Both the position numbers and the translations under genes were made by a program. Under the pieces are notes generated by a model. It did no database searches and was not told the origin of the DNA. It saw only the letters and a list, made by a program, of their open reading frames with translations. A stretch of DNA of 64,000 bases. Source: Pseudidiomarina piscicola. GTDB taxonomy: Bacteria; Pseudomonadota; Gammaproteobacteria; Enterobacterales; Alteromonadaceae. The stretch is taken from the NCBI RefSeq assembly GCF_902806985.1, contig NZ_CADCXY010000003.1:62001-126000 (forward strand). Direction: 5' to 3'. Below are positions 28,124 to 36,466 of the stretch, in pieces. How positions within the stretch are numbered: the first letter of the stretch is position 1; each line of letters starts with the position of its first letter.

Positions 28124-28146
28124 AGAGGCGCCCACGAGGCGCCTCT
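28124..28146 (-). terminator. Hairpin after fliC
   Basis: A perfect 9-bp stem (AGAGGCGCC with GGCGCCTCT) with a 5-nt loop lies 24 bp after the fliC stop. The tail on the minus strand (ACTATTTCT) is only moderately U-rich, so termination may be partial and could let the gene at 27751-28101 be read. Confidence 0.7.
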
Positions 28147-28169
28147 GCTTTAACGCTTGTCAGGTGTTA

Positions 28170-29276
28170 TTAACCTAGTAGCGATAACACTGATTGTGGC
28201 AGCTGGTTCGCTTGCGCTAACACAGATGTACCTGCTTGTTGCAAGATCTGTGAACGCGTCATGCTCGCAACTTCAACCGCATAGTCAGCATCTTCGATGC
28301 GTGAACGTGCTGCTGCCAGGTTGGTTTCGTTGGTTTGCAAGTTAGTAATTGCAGACTCGAAACGGTTTTGGATAGCACCTAAGTCTGAACGCAAGGTATC
28401 AACGTCGCTTAATGCTGAGTCGATTGCCGCTAATGGAGAGGCTGAACGCTCAGAAAGAATTGTTGCTGTGTCAGAGTTAAAGTTCACCGTTAGGGTACCG
28501 TCGTCGGTGCCTGCGCCTGCAGTACCGTCACCGATGGTAAAGGTAGAAGAGTCTACAGCGATAAAGGCATTGTTACCATCTGCATCAGTACCAGAGACAT
28601 ACCATTGGCCGCTGTCGTCTTGTGATAATCCTGCAGCAGTGAATGATGAGCCGGCGTCAGTCAGCGTTAAGTTACCTGCTGGAACGTCGTCACCGTCGCC
28701 GTCGACAAAGTCGCCAGTTTGTAAAGCAGTCAAGCCGCTTGATTCAAGACCATTGACGTTGAATGTATCCATATTCAGGGTGGTAGAATTCATTTCTTTC
28801 AAGTTAACGTCGATCTTCTCGCCGTCATTTGCACCAACTTGAATTGAAAGCGCTTGGTCAGCGGCAAGTACTTTAGTGCCGTTGAAGCTGGTTTCAGAAG
28901 AGATACGGTCGATTTCGCTTAAACGCTGAGTGATTTCAGCTTGAATCGAGTTCAAGTCGTCTTGTGAGTTGGTGCCGTTTTGCGCTTGTACACTCAATTC
29001 ACGAATACGCTGCAAGTTATCGTTAACTTGGTTTAATGCGCCTTCTGCTGTTTGTGCAACAGAGATACCATCGTTCGCGTTACGTTGTGCTTGCGAAAGA
29101 CCGGTGATCTGTGAAGACATACGGTTGGCAATTGCTTGACCAGCAGCGTCGTCTTTAGCGCTGTTGATACGCAGGCCAGATGAAAGACGCTCCATTGAAG
29201 TTTGCAATGCAGATTGCGACTTCATCAGGTTTTGCTGACCAATCATCGAAGTAATGTTGGTATTAATTACTGACAT
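28170..29276 (-). CDS. fliC: Flagellin FliC
   Basis: This is the filament subunit, 368 residues. The N-terminal D0/D1 region is classic: INTNITSMIGQQNLMKSQSA, SMERLSSGLRINSAKDDAAG, and NRMSSQITGLSQAQRNANDG. The central part (about 170-270) is short, acidic and variable. The C-terminus reads FESAITNLQTNETNLAAARS and ends in QSVLSLLG. Only one flagellin gene is present in the window. It is read from a sigma-28 promoter and has a hairpin downstream. FliS is its expected chaperone. Confidence 0.97.
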   Translation of the reverse strand: MSVINTNITSMIGQQNLMKSQSALQTSMERLSSGLRINSAKDDAAGQAIANRMSSQITGLSQAQRNANDGISVAQTAEGALNQVNDNLQRIRELSVQAQNGTNSQDDLNSIQAEITQRLSEIDRISSETSFNGTKVLAADQALSIQVGANDGEKIDVNLKEMNSTTLNMDTFNVNGLESSGLTALQTGDFVDGDGDDVPAGNLTLTDAGSSFTAAGLSQDDSGQWYVSGTDADGNNAFIAVDSSTFTIGDGTAGAGTDDGTLTVNFNSDTATILSERSASPLAAIDSALSDVDTLRSDLGAIQNRFESAITNLQTNETNLAAARSRIEDADYAVEVASMTRSQILQQAGTSVLAQANQLPQSVLSLLG

Positions 29277-29335
29277 AGTCCTATTCCTTATTTGATTTCA
29301 AATTGGGCCGCCGATTTGGCCTGCCGTCAACCTAG

Positions 29336-29362
29336 TTATCGGTCACGTTTCTGAAATCTTTA
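29336..29362 (-). promoter_or_regulatory. Sigma-28 promoter of fliC
   Basis: On the minus strand: TAAAGATT, exactly 11 nt, then ACCGATAA, 60 bp before the fliC ATG. It leaves a 5' untranslated leader of roughly 50 nt. Confidence 0.88.
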
Positions 29363-29411
29363 GCACTTTTTATTTTTTATTTGTAAGGCGTAAATCTCGT
29401 GCATTAATAAC

Positions 29412-29438
29412 TAAAGAATTACCCGCAGTGGCCGATAC
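29412..29438 (+). promoter_or_regulatory. Sigma-28 promoter of the PilZ/HD-GYP gene
   Basis: TAAAGAAT, exactly 11 nt, then GCCGATAC, 30 bp before the TTG start at 29468. It is back to back with the fliC promoter, making the c-di-GMP protein a late flagellar gene. Confidence 0.85.
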
Positions 29439-29467
29439 TGACGCAAAGGATCTGTGAGGACGTTGAA

Positions 29468-31165
29468 TTGGCCAAGCAAGAAGACAGTCAGGATGAGCTG
29501 CAATCGGTGACGAACACCCCGCAAATTGCTGCCTATTTAGAGAAGCTCGCGCAACGCGGTACGGCTTCCGTTTGTCTTAAAAACGGCAGCAATGAAGAGT
29601 ACCCAGCGCTGTTTCACGAGATAACGCCAGAAGAAGAGATCATCTTAGACTTCACCGGTATTCGTGACTTTGTACCTCCACTTCGTGGCGGCGCGAATTT
29701 TCTTATTTACGGTTACACCCCAACGGGTTTTGTGAGAACCGCACCGGTAAAAGTCGAGCGCTTTGAAAACCTCGATGGTCGTTTGCTGGGCAAAGTTACT
29801 TGGCCTAACCGCGTTGAAGTACGGCAACGTCGTGCAAGTTTTCGGGCAACATTGCGCGTTGGCATGGAAGCCTTAGTGACCCTCAAAAGTTCAAGTTTAG
29901 ACTCTGGTGAAACCATTAGTCTGGTAGGCGATTTGCGGGACCTGTCGGCCGATGGCTGTTTAGCTGAATTTAGTATTTATTCAAGCGCATCGAAACTCCT
30001 ACCTGACTTTGTTGCCATGTGCGAATTAACCTTCCCCAATGGTACGCAACTGGAGCTTATGGCGGATATTCGCCACATACAAACCGACTACGATCGTAAA
30101 GTGATTGCCGCCGGTGTTAGGTTTCAGAATGTCGAACAGGAACGGCAAATATGGAACCTGGTGCAAGAAATCGAGCGAGAGGCCAGCCGCAACGCGCATG
30201 AGGGAAGTCATAGATCGCCGACGGATCTATTTACCTATAAAGATGGTGGTCAGGCGCTATTGGGGCGCCGACAGTCGCGTAATCACCCCACCCCCATGGC
30301 TAATTTGCTGGCGAATCTTGCCGGATACCTTGATAGTCAAATGCTATTACTACAACAGGAAGGGCGATTCGATAGCTATCAGCTGTCGAAGCAAACAGAC
30401 CATCTATTGCAGTTGCTCAAAGAAGACCGTGAAGCCGTTCTATTTGCCACCCAGTGCCTGCATCATGAGTCGCTATGGGTGCAACACTGCATCGCGGTAG
30501 CAAGCCGTTTAGGTGACCTACTGCTCGCCCTTAAAACCCCGCAAGATGTGTTGAAGTCAGCGACGGCAGCCGCGTTAATTCATGATCTTGGCAAGGTTCT
30601 AATCAACCCTACGCTTTGGCGCTCGACCTCGCTGAGTCACTTGGGGTATCAACAAATTCAAGAACACGCCAAGAAAACCTACCATGCAGCACTTGGCATC
30701 AAGTGGATTCCACCAGCGATTTCTGAAAACGTCGTGCTACAGGTAAATGAGCGGTTAGATGGTAAAGGGTACCCTAACCGTCTGTCTGGCGACGCCATTG
30801 GTCAACTAGCCCGGGCCGCTATGGTCATTGATGTGATGGACGCTTTACAGCGCCCACGGCCTGATCGAAACCCACTGAATAGCGCAACAGCATGGCAGTT
30901 AATCAACGGGGTACATGGGGTTTTTGATGACCGCTGGAAAGCGCGCTATCTGGAGCGCTTTGGTAAAATTGCAGTAGGGAGTTTAATTCGATTCGACTCG
31001 GGGCAATTAGCATGGGTGACCGGGCTTGATGCTGACAACAAGATCCGCGAAGTACGGCTGACACCCCATGCCAACCCACCGGATCATGAGCTTGGTGAAA
31101 CACTACAAGACTCGAAGCTACGGGTACTCGGTGGCATACGAGAAATTGTTGCGGTGCAAAACTAA
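29468..31165 (+). CDS. PilZ-HD-GYP fusion protein (YcgR-like N-terminus)
   Basis: This 565-residue protein probably senses c-di-GMP. Residues about 20-115 resemble the YcgR N-terminal domain (PilZN). The PilZ domain (about 118-235) keeps both binding motifs: R122-xxx-R126 and D158-x-S160-xx-G163. Residues about 320-500 are an HD-GYP domain: H372-D373, K376, H400 and G434-Y-P436. However, the HHExxDGxGYP motif has V426-N427-E428 in place of H-H-E, so two metal-ligand histidines are missing. The start is TTG with GAGGA 7 nt upstream. Expected role: linking c-di-GMP to the motor, as YcgR does, possibly without phosphodiesterase activity. Confidence 0.85.
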   Translation: MAKQEDSQDELQSVTNTPQIAAYLEKLAQRGTASVCLKNGSNEEYPALFHEITPEEEIILDFTGIRDFVPPLRGGANFLIYGYTPTGFVRTAPVKVERFENLDGRLLGKVTWPNRVEVRQRRASFRATLRVGMEALVTLKSSSLDSGETISLVGDLRDLSADGCLAEFSIYSSASKLLPDFVAMCELTFPNGTQLELMADIRHIQTDYDRKVIAAGVRFQNVEQERQIWNLVQEIEREASRNAHEGSHRSPTDLFTYKDGGQALLGRRQSRNHPTPMANLLANLAGYLDSQMLLLQQEGRFDSYQLSKQTDHLLQLLKEDREAVLFATQCLHHESLWVQHCIAVASRLGDLLLALKTPQDVLKSATAAALIHDLGKVLINPTLWRSTSLSHLGYQQIQEHAKKTYHAALGIKWIPPAISENVVLQVNERLDGKGYPNRLSGDAIGQLARAAMVIDVMDALQRPRPDRNPLNSATAWQLINGVHGVFDDRWKARYLERFGKIAVGSLIRFDSGQLAWVTGLDADNKIREVRLTPHANPPDHELGETLQDSKLRVLGGIREIVAVQN

Positions 31166-31189
31166 AGTTTATGGCAGTTATGACGATAA
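31163..31189 (+). promoter_or_regulatory. Sigma-28 promoter of fliDST
   Basis: TAAAGTTT, exactly 11 nt, then GACGATAA, about 92 bp before the fliD ATG. The TAA of its -35 is also the stop codon of the upstream PilZ/HD-GYP gene. Confidence 0.85.
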
Positions 31190-31281
31190 TGTAATAAGCG
31201 TCGCTTTTTAGGCTTTATTAAAAGGTTTAAAAGTCGATAAATAAGGCACACTGGCCGGGGTTTCAGACGAGGTTTAAAGTT

Positions 31282-32640
31282 ATGGCATCAATTGCGTCAC
31301 TAGGTGTCGGTTCAGGACTCGACTTAAATGGATTACTAAATCAATTAGAGTCGGCAGAGCGTCAACGCCTGCAACCGCTAGCTGTGCAAAAAGCGAGTTT
31401 TCAGTCACAAATTTCGGCGTACGGTAAGCTTGAGGGCACACTGTCGCAATTTCAAAATTCATTGGCGCAACTGGGCAAAGCAGAAACCTTTGCTGCGGTT
31501 AAAAGCAACGTTTTTGGTGACGCCTTCTCGGCGGCAGCAAATTCTGAAGCGGTACCAGGGCGCTATTCGATTGCGGTGGAAGCCTTAGCTAAATCCTATA
31601 GCAGCGCCACCATCGGGCTCGACGATAAAGCCCGAGAATTAGGCGCAGGCGATATCGATATCACTCTTGCCAACGGTGATACACACACGATTAGTATTGC
31701 CGCTGACGCATCGTCGCTCGATCAAGTTCGTGACGGTATTAATGCCGCCCAAAACGACGTGGTTGCAAGTGTCATCAATGACGGTGATGCAACTTCGCCT
31801 TATCGGCTGGTTATTCATTCGGCAAAAACCGGTGAACAAGCGAGTGTCTCGAATCTCAGTTTTAATGGATTTGGTGGTGAATTAACGAGTGACTCAGCGA
31901 CCGTGCAAGCAGGCACTAACGCCCGCTTTACAGTCAATGGACTCACCGTTGAAAGCGCATCGAACCAAGTAGAAGAAGCGATTCAAGGGGTCACACTTAA
32001 CTTGAGCAAAGCCGGTGAAACGTCGGAACTGGCGATTACACGCGATAGCAATGCGATTGAGAAGTCAGTGAAAGACTTTATTAAGTCGTATAACAGCCTG
32101 AACTCGACGGTTCGAGATCTCGGTTCTTACAACGCGGAAACGCAAAGTGGCGGGCGCCTACTCGGCGATAGCAGCCTGCGCATGGTGCAGTCTGAATTGC
32201 GTTCTATTTTCTCGGAAACGGTCGTGGAAAGCTCTAGTTTCACCTTCTTGTCTGAGTTAGGAATTGCCCGAGAATTGGACGGCTCACTTACCGTCGACGA
32301 TGAAAAACTGGCGACGGTTACCAACGAGCAACTGGGCGATTTAACCACCTTTTTCACCGGCCAAAACGAACAGCCCGGCTTTAGTAGCCAAGCAAAAACA
32401 GTTATTGACCGTTTACTGGATGAAAATGGTGTTATTTCAACCAGTACCGAGGGTATGAAGAGTGCGATCACCCGTATTGATGAACGCATCGCCCGTGAAG
32501 AAATCTCTATTGGCCAAACGGTGGAACGCTATCGCACTCAGTTTGCCCAACTCGATAGCATGATCGCCAATATGAACTCGACCAGTTCTTATTTGACACA
32601 GCAATTTGATTCACTCAACGCCCAGTTAGGCCGGAAATAA
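31282..32640 (+). CDS. fliD: Filament cap protein FliD (HAP2)
   Basis: FliD caps the filament and folds incoming flagellin. It has 452 residues. The N-terminus reads SLGVGSGLDLNGLLNQLESA and RQRLQPLAVQKASFQSQISA. The C-terminus has a coiled coil with RIDERIAREEISIGQTVERY and then FAQLDSMIANMNSTSSYLTQ. It is followed 12 bp later by fliS. Confidence 0.96.
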   Translation: MASIASLGVGSGLDLNGLLNQLESAERQRLQPLAVQKASFQSQISAYGKLEGTLSQFQNSLAQLGKAETFAAVKSNVFGDAFSAAANSEAVPGRYSIAVEALAKSYSSATIGLDDKARELGAGDIDITLANGDTHTISIAADASSLDQVRDGINAAQNDVVASVINDGDATSPYRLVIHSAKTGEQASVSNLSFNGFGGELTSDSATVQAGTNARFTVNGLTVESASNQVEEAIQGVTLNLSKAGETSELAITRDSNAIEKSVKDFIKSYNSLNSTVRDLGSYNAETQSGGRLLGDSSLRMVQSELRSIFSETVVESSSFTFLSELGIARELDGSLTVDDEKLATVTNEQLGDLTTFFTGQNEQPGFSSQAKTVIDRLLDENGVISTSTEGMKSAITRIDERIAREEISIGQTVERYRTQFAQLDSMIANMNSTSSYLTQQFDSLNAQLGRK

Positions 32641-32652
32641 AGGACAGTCGCT

Positions 32653-33051
32653 ATGTATGGAATGAAGGGAGCCGCGGCCTACGGTCGTGTTGATGTTGAA
32701 ACCGAGGTACTGAGTGCTAGTAGTCACAAACTTATTGCCTTGCTTTTTGCCAAGTGTTTAAGCCACCTCAAGGCGGCAAAAATCCATTTAGATGCCGGCA
32801 ACACCGCCCTTAAAGGCGAAGCCATTGGTAAAGCCTTGCGCATTGTTACCGAAGGGCTGCAGGTCTCGTTAGATCAAGAGCAGGGCGGCGCCATTGCCGC
32901 ACAGCTCGATGCGCTCTATGACTATGCCGCGAATGAATTAATTCAGGCGAATTTACACAATGATCGGCAACGGCTCGTTGCGGTCGAAAAAGTGCTAACT
33001 GAGCTTGCCGAAGCTTGGAATGGAATTGCAAAAGAAACAGTAGGCGGATAG
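32653..33051 (+). CDS. fliS: Flagellin export chaperone FliS
   Basis: FliS binds the flagellin C-terminus and prevents early polymerisation. It has 132 residues with the family pattern: a Tyr near the start (AAAYGRVDVETEVLSASSHK), LIALLFAKCLSHLKAAKIHL, GKALRIVTEGLQVSLDQEQG, and LYDYAANELIQANLHND. It sits between fliD and fliT. Confidence 0.96.
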   Translation: MYGMKGAAAYGRVDVETEVLSASSHKLIALLFAKCLSHLKAAKIHLDAGNTALKGEAIGKALRIVTEGLQVSLDQEQGGAIAAQLDALYDYAANELIQANLHNDRQRLVAVEKVLTELAEAWNGIAKETVGG

Positions 33052-33116
33052 CTATCGTGAGTTATTCGCCTAAACTTAAAGATACTAAGCCAGCAATGAC
33101 TGCGAAAGAGGTGATA

Positions 33117-33419
33117 ATGTCTTACCAAACTCTTCTGGAACACTCGAATAAAATGCTTGCCAGCGTCCGTCAAGGCGACTGGAATAGTTTGATTGAATAT
33201 GAACTTGATTATATTTGTGAAGTTGAGCGTTTACAGAGTATGGAACACGAGGCTCCACTAGATGCTGCGGAGCAAGAGCAAAAGCGGTCATTGCTTGAAG
33301 TGATTATCGACCAAGATCACGAGATCAAAAACCACTTGCTGAATTATCGCAAGTCACTTGAGAAGACCATTCTCAGTATGCATAACAAGCAAACCCTAGA
33401 GAGTAGTTATCGCAATTGA
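33117..33419 (+). CDS. fliT: Flagellar chaperone FliT-like
   Basis: FliT is the chaperone for FliD and, in enterics, an FlhDC antagonist. The ATG at 33117 (AGAGG 5 nt upstream) gives 100 residues, close to enteric FliT; in-frame starts further upstream would overlap fliS. The sequence is helical with the short-chaperone pattern YQTLLEHSNKMLASVRQGDW and a charged C-terminal helix. The call rests on length, composition and fliDST order. Because FlhDC is present here, FliT feedback on FlhDC is plausible. Confidence 0.8.
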   Translation: MSYQTLLEHSNKMLASVRQGDWNSLIEYELDYICEVERLQSMEHEAPLDAAEQEQKRSLLEVIIDQDHEIKNHLLNYRKSLEKTILSMHNKQTLESSYRN

Positions 33420-34210
33420 GTAGTATAACCCCGCTTCTTGATACCTTAGTGCATCAGGTCGCTGCGCAGAAAGGCACCGTGCCTTTAAACTCTCGCGGCG
33501 CAGCACCGGTGGCGCCTATTCAAGCAGCGGGGTCAGCAACACAGTTTAGCCAAGCAGGTCAACAGCTTGCTCGGCTGGTGCAATTGGTCACAAGCTTCCA
33601 AGCTGAATTAAGTTCGCAAAGCGCGGCGCCGCGCCCCGGTGGCGTACGTGAAGCGCCGTTTTTTAGCCAGCGCGAGAGCATCCAAATTGACGCTTTAATT
33701 AAGCACCTGCACGGTAAAACTCAGCTCTCGGGCCTGTTTTACGAACATGCGCTAAAGCGTTGGACAGAATTACAGTTACCTTTCAGTAGAATTCAACAGC
33801 AGCCGCAAAATAGTGCTAGCCACCTGCGCAATGTGTTGGCCAAGCAACAACTAGAAATGGTCAGCTCTGGGTTGTTTCGCTTCGAATTTAATGTGTCCCC
33901 AGAACTGCAGTTGTTTGGTGTCGTGCAGCCCGATATTCACCCTTTAGTTCGGCGCTGGCGCGACCAACGTTCACCCAGTGGTGAGCATGAATTTGACGAC
34001 GGTTGGACCAGCGAAATAGAACTTAAAATGCAAACCTTGGGGCGCTTGCGTGCTCGTATTCGTATGCAATCGGAACGTTTGCATTTAGAGCTGCAAACCC
34101 AGGACCAGTGGCACGCCTTGCTCGAGGCAGCGGCGCCAAAGTTGCGCGAGGGTCTGTTCCAGCGGCATCAAATCACCCTTGAGTCGCTCGTGGTTCGAGG
34201 TGGATTATGA
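33416..34210 (+). CDS. FliK-like protein paired with an FlhB C-domain protein
   Basis: The protein has 264 residues and starts at a TTG that overlaps the fliT stop (TTGA). It has a low-complexity N-terminal part (Q/A/S rich), a central helical region, and a C-terminal part (about 195-260) with ELKMQTLGRLRARIRMQSER and LHLELQTQDQWHALLEAAAP, which resembles the FliK C-terminal (Flg_hook) domain. It overlaps the next gene by 4 bp. A YlqG/YlqH-like FliK-plus-FlhB-C pair is known from other bacteria. Its substrate is unknown. Confidence 0.65.
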   Translation: MSSITPLLDTLVHQVAAQKGTVPLNSRGAAPVAPIQAAGSATQFSQAGQQLARLVQLVTSFQAELSSQSAAPRPGGVREAPFFSQRESIQIDALIKHLHGKTQLSGLFYEHALKRWTELQLPFSRIQQQPQNSASHLRNVLAKQQLEMVSSGLFRFEFNVSPELQLFGVVQPDIHPLVRRWRDQRSPSGEHEFDDGWTSEIELKMQTLGRLRARIRMQSERLHLELQTQDQWHALLEAAAPKLREGLFQRHQITLESLVVRGGL

Positions 34211-34482
34211 GTGACTCAGGACCGCTTAACAAAAAAGCCGTGGCACTCAAGTATCAAGCGTTTGACCCCGCCCCCAAAGTGGTAGCGAAAGGTGACCATG
34301 AACTTGCCCAACGTATTATTGAAAAAGCCCGCGCCCATGGTGTTTTTGTGCACGAGTCAGAAGACCTAGTAATGTTGCTTGCGAAGCTTGAAGTGGGGGA
34401 CTTTGTTCCGGCCCAGTTGTGGGAAATTGTAGCGGAATTATTGGTTTGGTTGCAGTCGGTGGAAGCGACTCAAAAAGAATGA
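34207..34482 (+). CDS. FlhB C-terminal domain homologue (FhlB/YlqH-like)
   Basis: The 91 residues match only the cytoplasmic C-terminal domain of FlhB (KKAVALKYQAFDPAPKVVAK, then GVFVHESEDLVMLLAKLEVG, then LWEIVAELLVWLQ). There is no membrane part, and the autocleaving N-P-T/S-H motif is absent. Such stand-alone copies can partly substitute for the FlhB C-domain in other species. It overlaps the FliK-like gene, so the two probably act together; the full FlhB is at 36467-37609. Confidence 0.85.
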   Translation: MSDSGPLNKKAVALKYQAFDPAPKVVAKGDHELAQRIIEKARAHGVFVHESEDLVMLLAKLEVGDFVPAQLWEIVAELLVWLQSVEATQKE

Positions 34483-34525
34483 CCTGAACTGGCCCTAAAT
34501 CACCTCGAAGTATTGGAACTTTTAC

Positions 34526-34552
34526 TCAAGTTTTCTCCCCCTCAGCCGATAT
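34526..34552 (+). promoter_or_regulatory. Sigma-28 promoter of motAB
   Basis: TCAAGTTT, exactly 11 nt, then GCCGATAT, 33 bp before the motA GTG. Stator genes are a standard FliA target. Confidence 0.85.
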
Positions 34553-34585
34553 ATCCTTAACTGATGCGACAAAAAGGGCCGTGTA

Positions 34586-35452
34586 GTGCTTATTCTAATT
34601 GGTTTCGTAGTTGTTATTGTCTGTGTGTTCGGCGGCTATGCCTTAGCTGGCGGTGCGCTAGGTCCCTTATTTCAGCCACTTGAGTTTTTGATTATCGGTG
34701 GTGCCGCGATAGGCGCTTTTATCTCTGCGAACAACGGCAAAGCCATCAAAGCGACCTTTAGTATTACCAAAAAACTGAAAGCGTCGACGCGTCACGACGA
34801 AGAAACCTACTTGTCGTTATTGGCGGTGATTTACGAGTTACTGAACAAAATGCGTCGTGAAGGTATGCTTGCCGCCGAAGCAGATGTCGAGAACCCCAAC
34901 GAAAGTCCGATATTTGCCGCGCACCCGCGCGTGATGGAAGACCCTATGTTGGTTGATTTTATCACTGACTATATGCGTTTGATGATCAGTGGCAACATGA
35001 ATCCCCATGAGCTTGATGAATTGATGCTGCACGAAATAGAGGTGTTTGAGCAAGAGGGTGAAATTCCAGCAGATGCACTCACCAAAGTAGGTGATGCCAT
35101 GCCGGCTTTTGGTATCGTTGCAGCAGTATTAGGAGTGGTACGGGCGTTAAGCACTGCAGATGTGCCACCCGATGTGATGGGGAACATGATCGCCCACGCA
35201 CTCGTGGGAACTTTTTTAGGTATTTTGCTGGGCTATGGCTTTATTAACCCGCTTGCTAGTCGCGTTGAACGGCAGGTAGCGGAAGTGGTGAAAAGCTTGC
35301 AAGTGATTCGAGTCACGTTATTGGCGAGTATGCATGGCTACGCGCCGCAATTAGCTGTCGAGTTCGGTCGTAAAGCGCTACACACTCGCGAGCGGCCCTC
35401 GTTCTCAACCCTTGAAAACCATGTGCGTGGTACTGGAACGGAATCGTCGTAA
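34586..35452 (+). CDS. motA: Flagellar stator protein MotA
   Basis: MotA is the proton-channel stator subunit that pushes on FliG. It has 288 residues and resembles E. coli MotA along its length: LGPLFQPLEFLIIGGAAIGA, the cytoplasmic loop with NKMRREGMLAAEADVENPNE, and the transmembrane TM3/TM4 part VGDAMPAFGIVAAVLGVVRA and GTFLGILLGYGFINPLASRV. The start is GTG with AGGG upstream. It overlaps motB by 1 bp (TAATG). Confidence 0.95.
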   Translation: MLILIGFVVVIVCVFGGYALAGGALGPLFQPLEFLIIGGAAIGAFISANNGKAIKATFSITKKLKASTRHDEETYLSLLAVIYELLNKMRREGMLAAEADVENPNESPIFAAHPRVMEDPMLVDFITDYMRLMISGNMNPHELDELMLHEIEVFEQEGEIPADALTKVGDAMPAFGIVAAVLGVVRALSTADVPPDVMGNMIAHALVGTFLGILLGYGFINPLASRVERQVAEVVKSLQVIRVTLLASMHGYAPQLAVEFGRKALHTRERPSFSTLENHVRGTGTESS

Positions 35453-36351
35453 TGGATGAGCAACGCCAGCCGATTATCATTCGCCGGCGCAAAGGCAAAA
35501 AGCATAAGCATCATGGTGGCAGTTGGAAAATAGCCTTGGCAGATTTCATGACCGCCCTGATGGCACTATTTTTGGTGATGTGGATTCTGTCGATGTCGAG
35601 CGAAGAGCAGCGGCAAAGTATCTCCGAGTACTTTAAAACTCCGCTTGCAGTAGCCCTGGCCGGGGGCGATAAAAACTCAGCCAGTACCAGCCCGGTTAAG
35701 GGTGGTGGCGACGACCCTGTGCATCAAAAAGGTGAGCAGGCTCGCATCGATATGCGGCAACATACGCGGCCGTCAGACGTGCGGCGTCATTTTGCTGATT
35801 TGCAGCAACGCATCCAGCAGGCAGTCCAGGCCGATCCGTTATTGAAAGATCTGCAGTCGCAATTGCGCTTTGATATTACCCGTGAAGGTTTGCGGATCAT
35901 GATGCTAGATACGGAAAGCCGACCGATGTTTGAGCTCGGTAGTGACGTGATCGCTTCTTATATGGAACGACTATTGAAAACCATGGCACCGCTACTGAAT
36001 GATATTCCGAATCAAATAACTATTAGCGGCCATACCGACTCACTACCTTATGCCGGGGGCGAGTCGGGCTATAGTAATTGGGAGCTTTCAACGGATCGCG
36101 CCCATGCTTCTCGTAAAGCTTTATTAGAGGGTGGTTTCAGCTCAGACCAGCTACTTCTGGTAATGGGGGCTGCCGATCGCATACCGCTCGAAAACGCGGC
36201 ACCGGATGACCCGCGCAATCGTCGAATTACACTGGTGGTGCATACCTTTGAGTCGGCGAGTTTTATCCGAGAACAGGGCTTCTTCCCCCGCGAGTATTCG
36301 GAAAGTGAGTTAAACCTACTGCCCGAAGCACTCTCAACTTTGACCCAATAA
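35452..36351 (+). CDS. motB: Flagellar stator protein MotB
   Basis: MotB anchors the stator to peptidoglycan. It has 299 residues: a basic N-terminus, one membrane helix with the proton-carrying Asp31 (A-D-F-M-T-A-L-M-A-L-F-L-V-M-W), a plug region, and an OmpA-like domain (TISGHTDSLPYAGGESGYSN, then ELSTDRAHASRKALLEGG). The helix resembles E. coli MotB rather than the sodium-type PomB, and no MotX/MotY is seen, so a proton motor is likely. Confidence 0.95.
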   Translation: MDEQRQPIIIRRRKGKKHKHHGGSWKIALADFMTALMALFLVMWILSMSSEEQRQSISEYFKTPLAVALAGGDKNSASTSPVKGGGDDPVHQKGEQARIDMRQHTRPSDVRRHFADLQQRIQQAVQADPLLKDLQSQLRFDITREGLRIMMLDTESRPMFELGSDVIASYMERLLKTMAPLLNDIPNQITISGHTDSLPYAGGESGYSNWELSTDRAHASRKALLEGGFSSDQLLLVMGAADRIPLENAAPDDPRNRRITLVVHTFESASFIREQGFFPREYSESELNLLPEALSTLTQ

Positions 36352-36433
36352 TTTCAATTAACGGATATTTTTCACCGTTTTTCATGCCTTCGAAATGCCG
36401 CGAAGTTTGCATAATGATGCTATCGATAGTCTC

Positions 36434-36449
36434 ACCGAAAATTTTCGGT
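36434..36449. promoter_or_regulatory. Perfect 16-bp palindrome before flhB
   Basis: ACCGAAAATTTTCGGT is an exact palindrome ending 17 bp before the flhB ATG. It could be an operator or a weak hairpin over the start region. It is not a terminator of motB, since no T-run follows. Confidence 0.4.
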
Positions 36450-36466
36450 AACGAATCATATGGGTC

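Noticed and set aside
31214-31240. Second sigma-28 promoter before fliD (GTCGATAA at 31233)
   Set aside because: The sequence 11 nt upstream (TTTATTAA) does not match the -35; the site at 31163-31189 is much better.
33015-33116. Longer N-terminus for fliT
   Set aside because: It would overlap fliS by 37 bp, and no upstream start has a good ribosome-binding site; ATG 33117 does.
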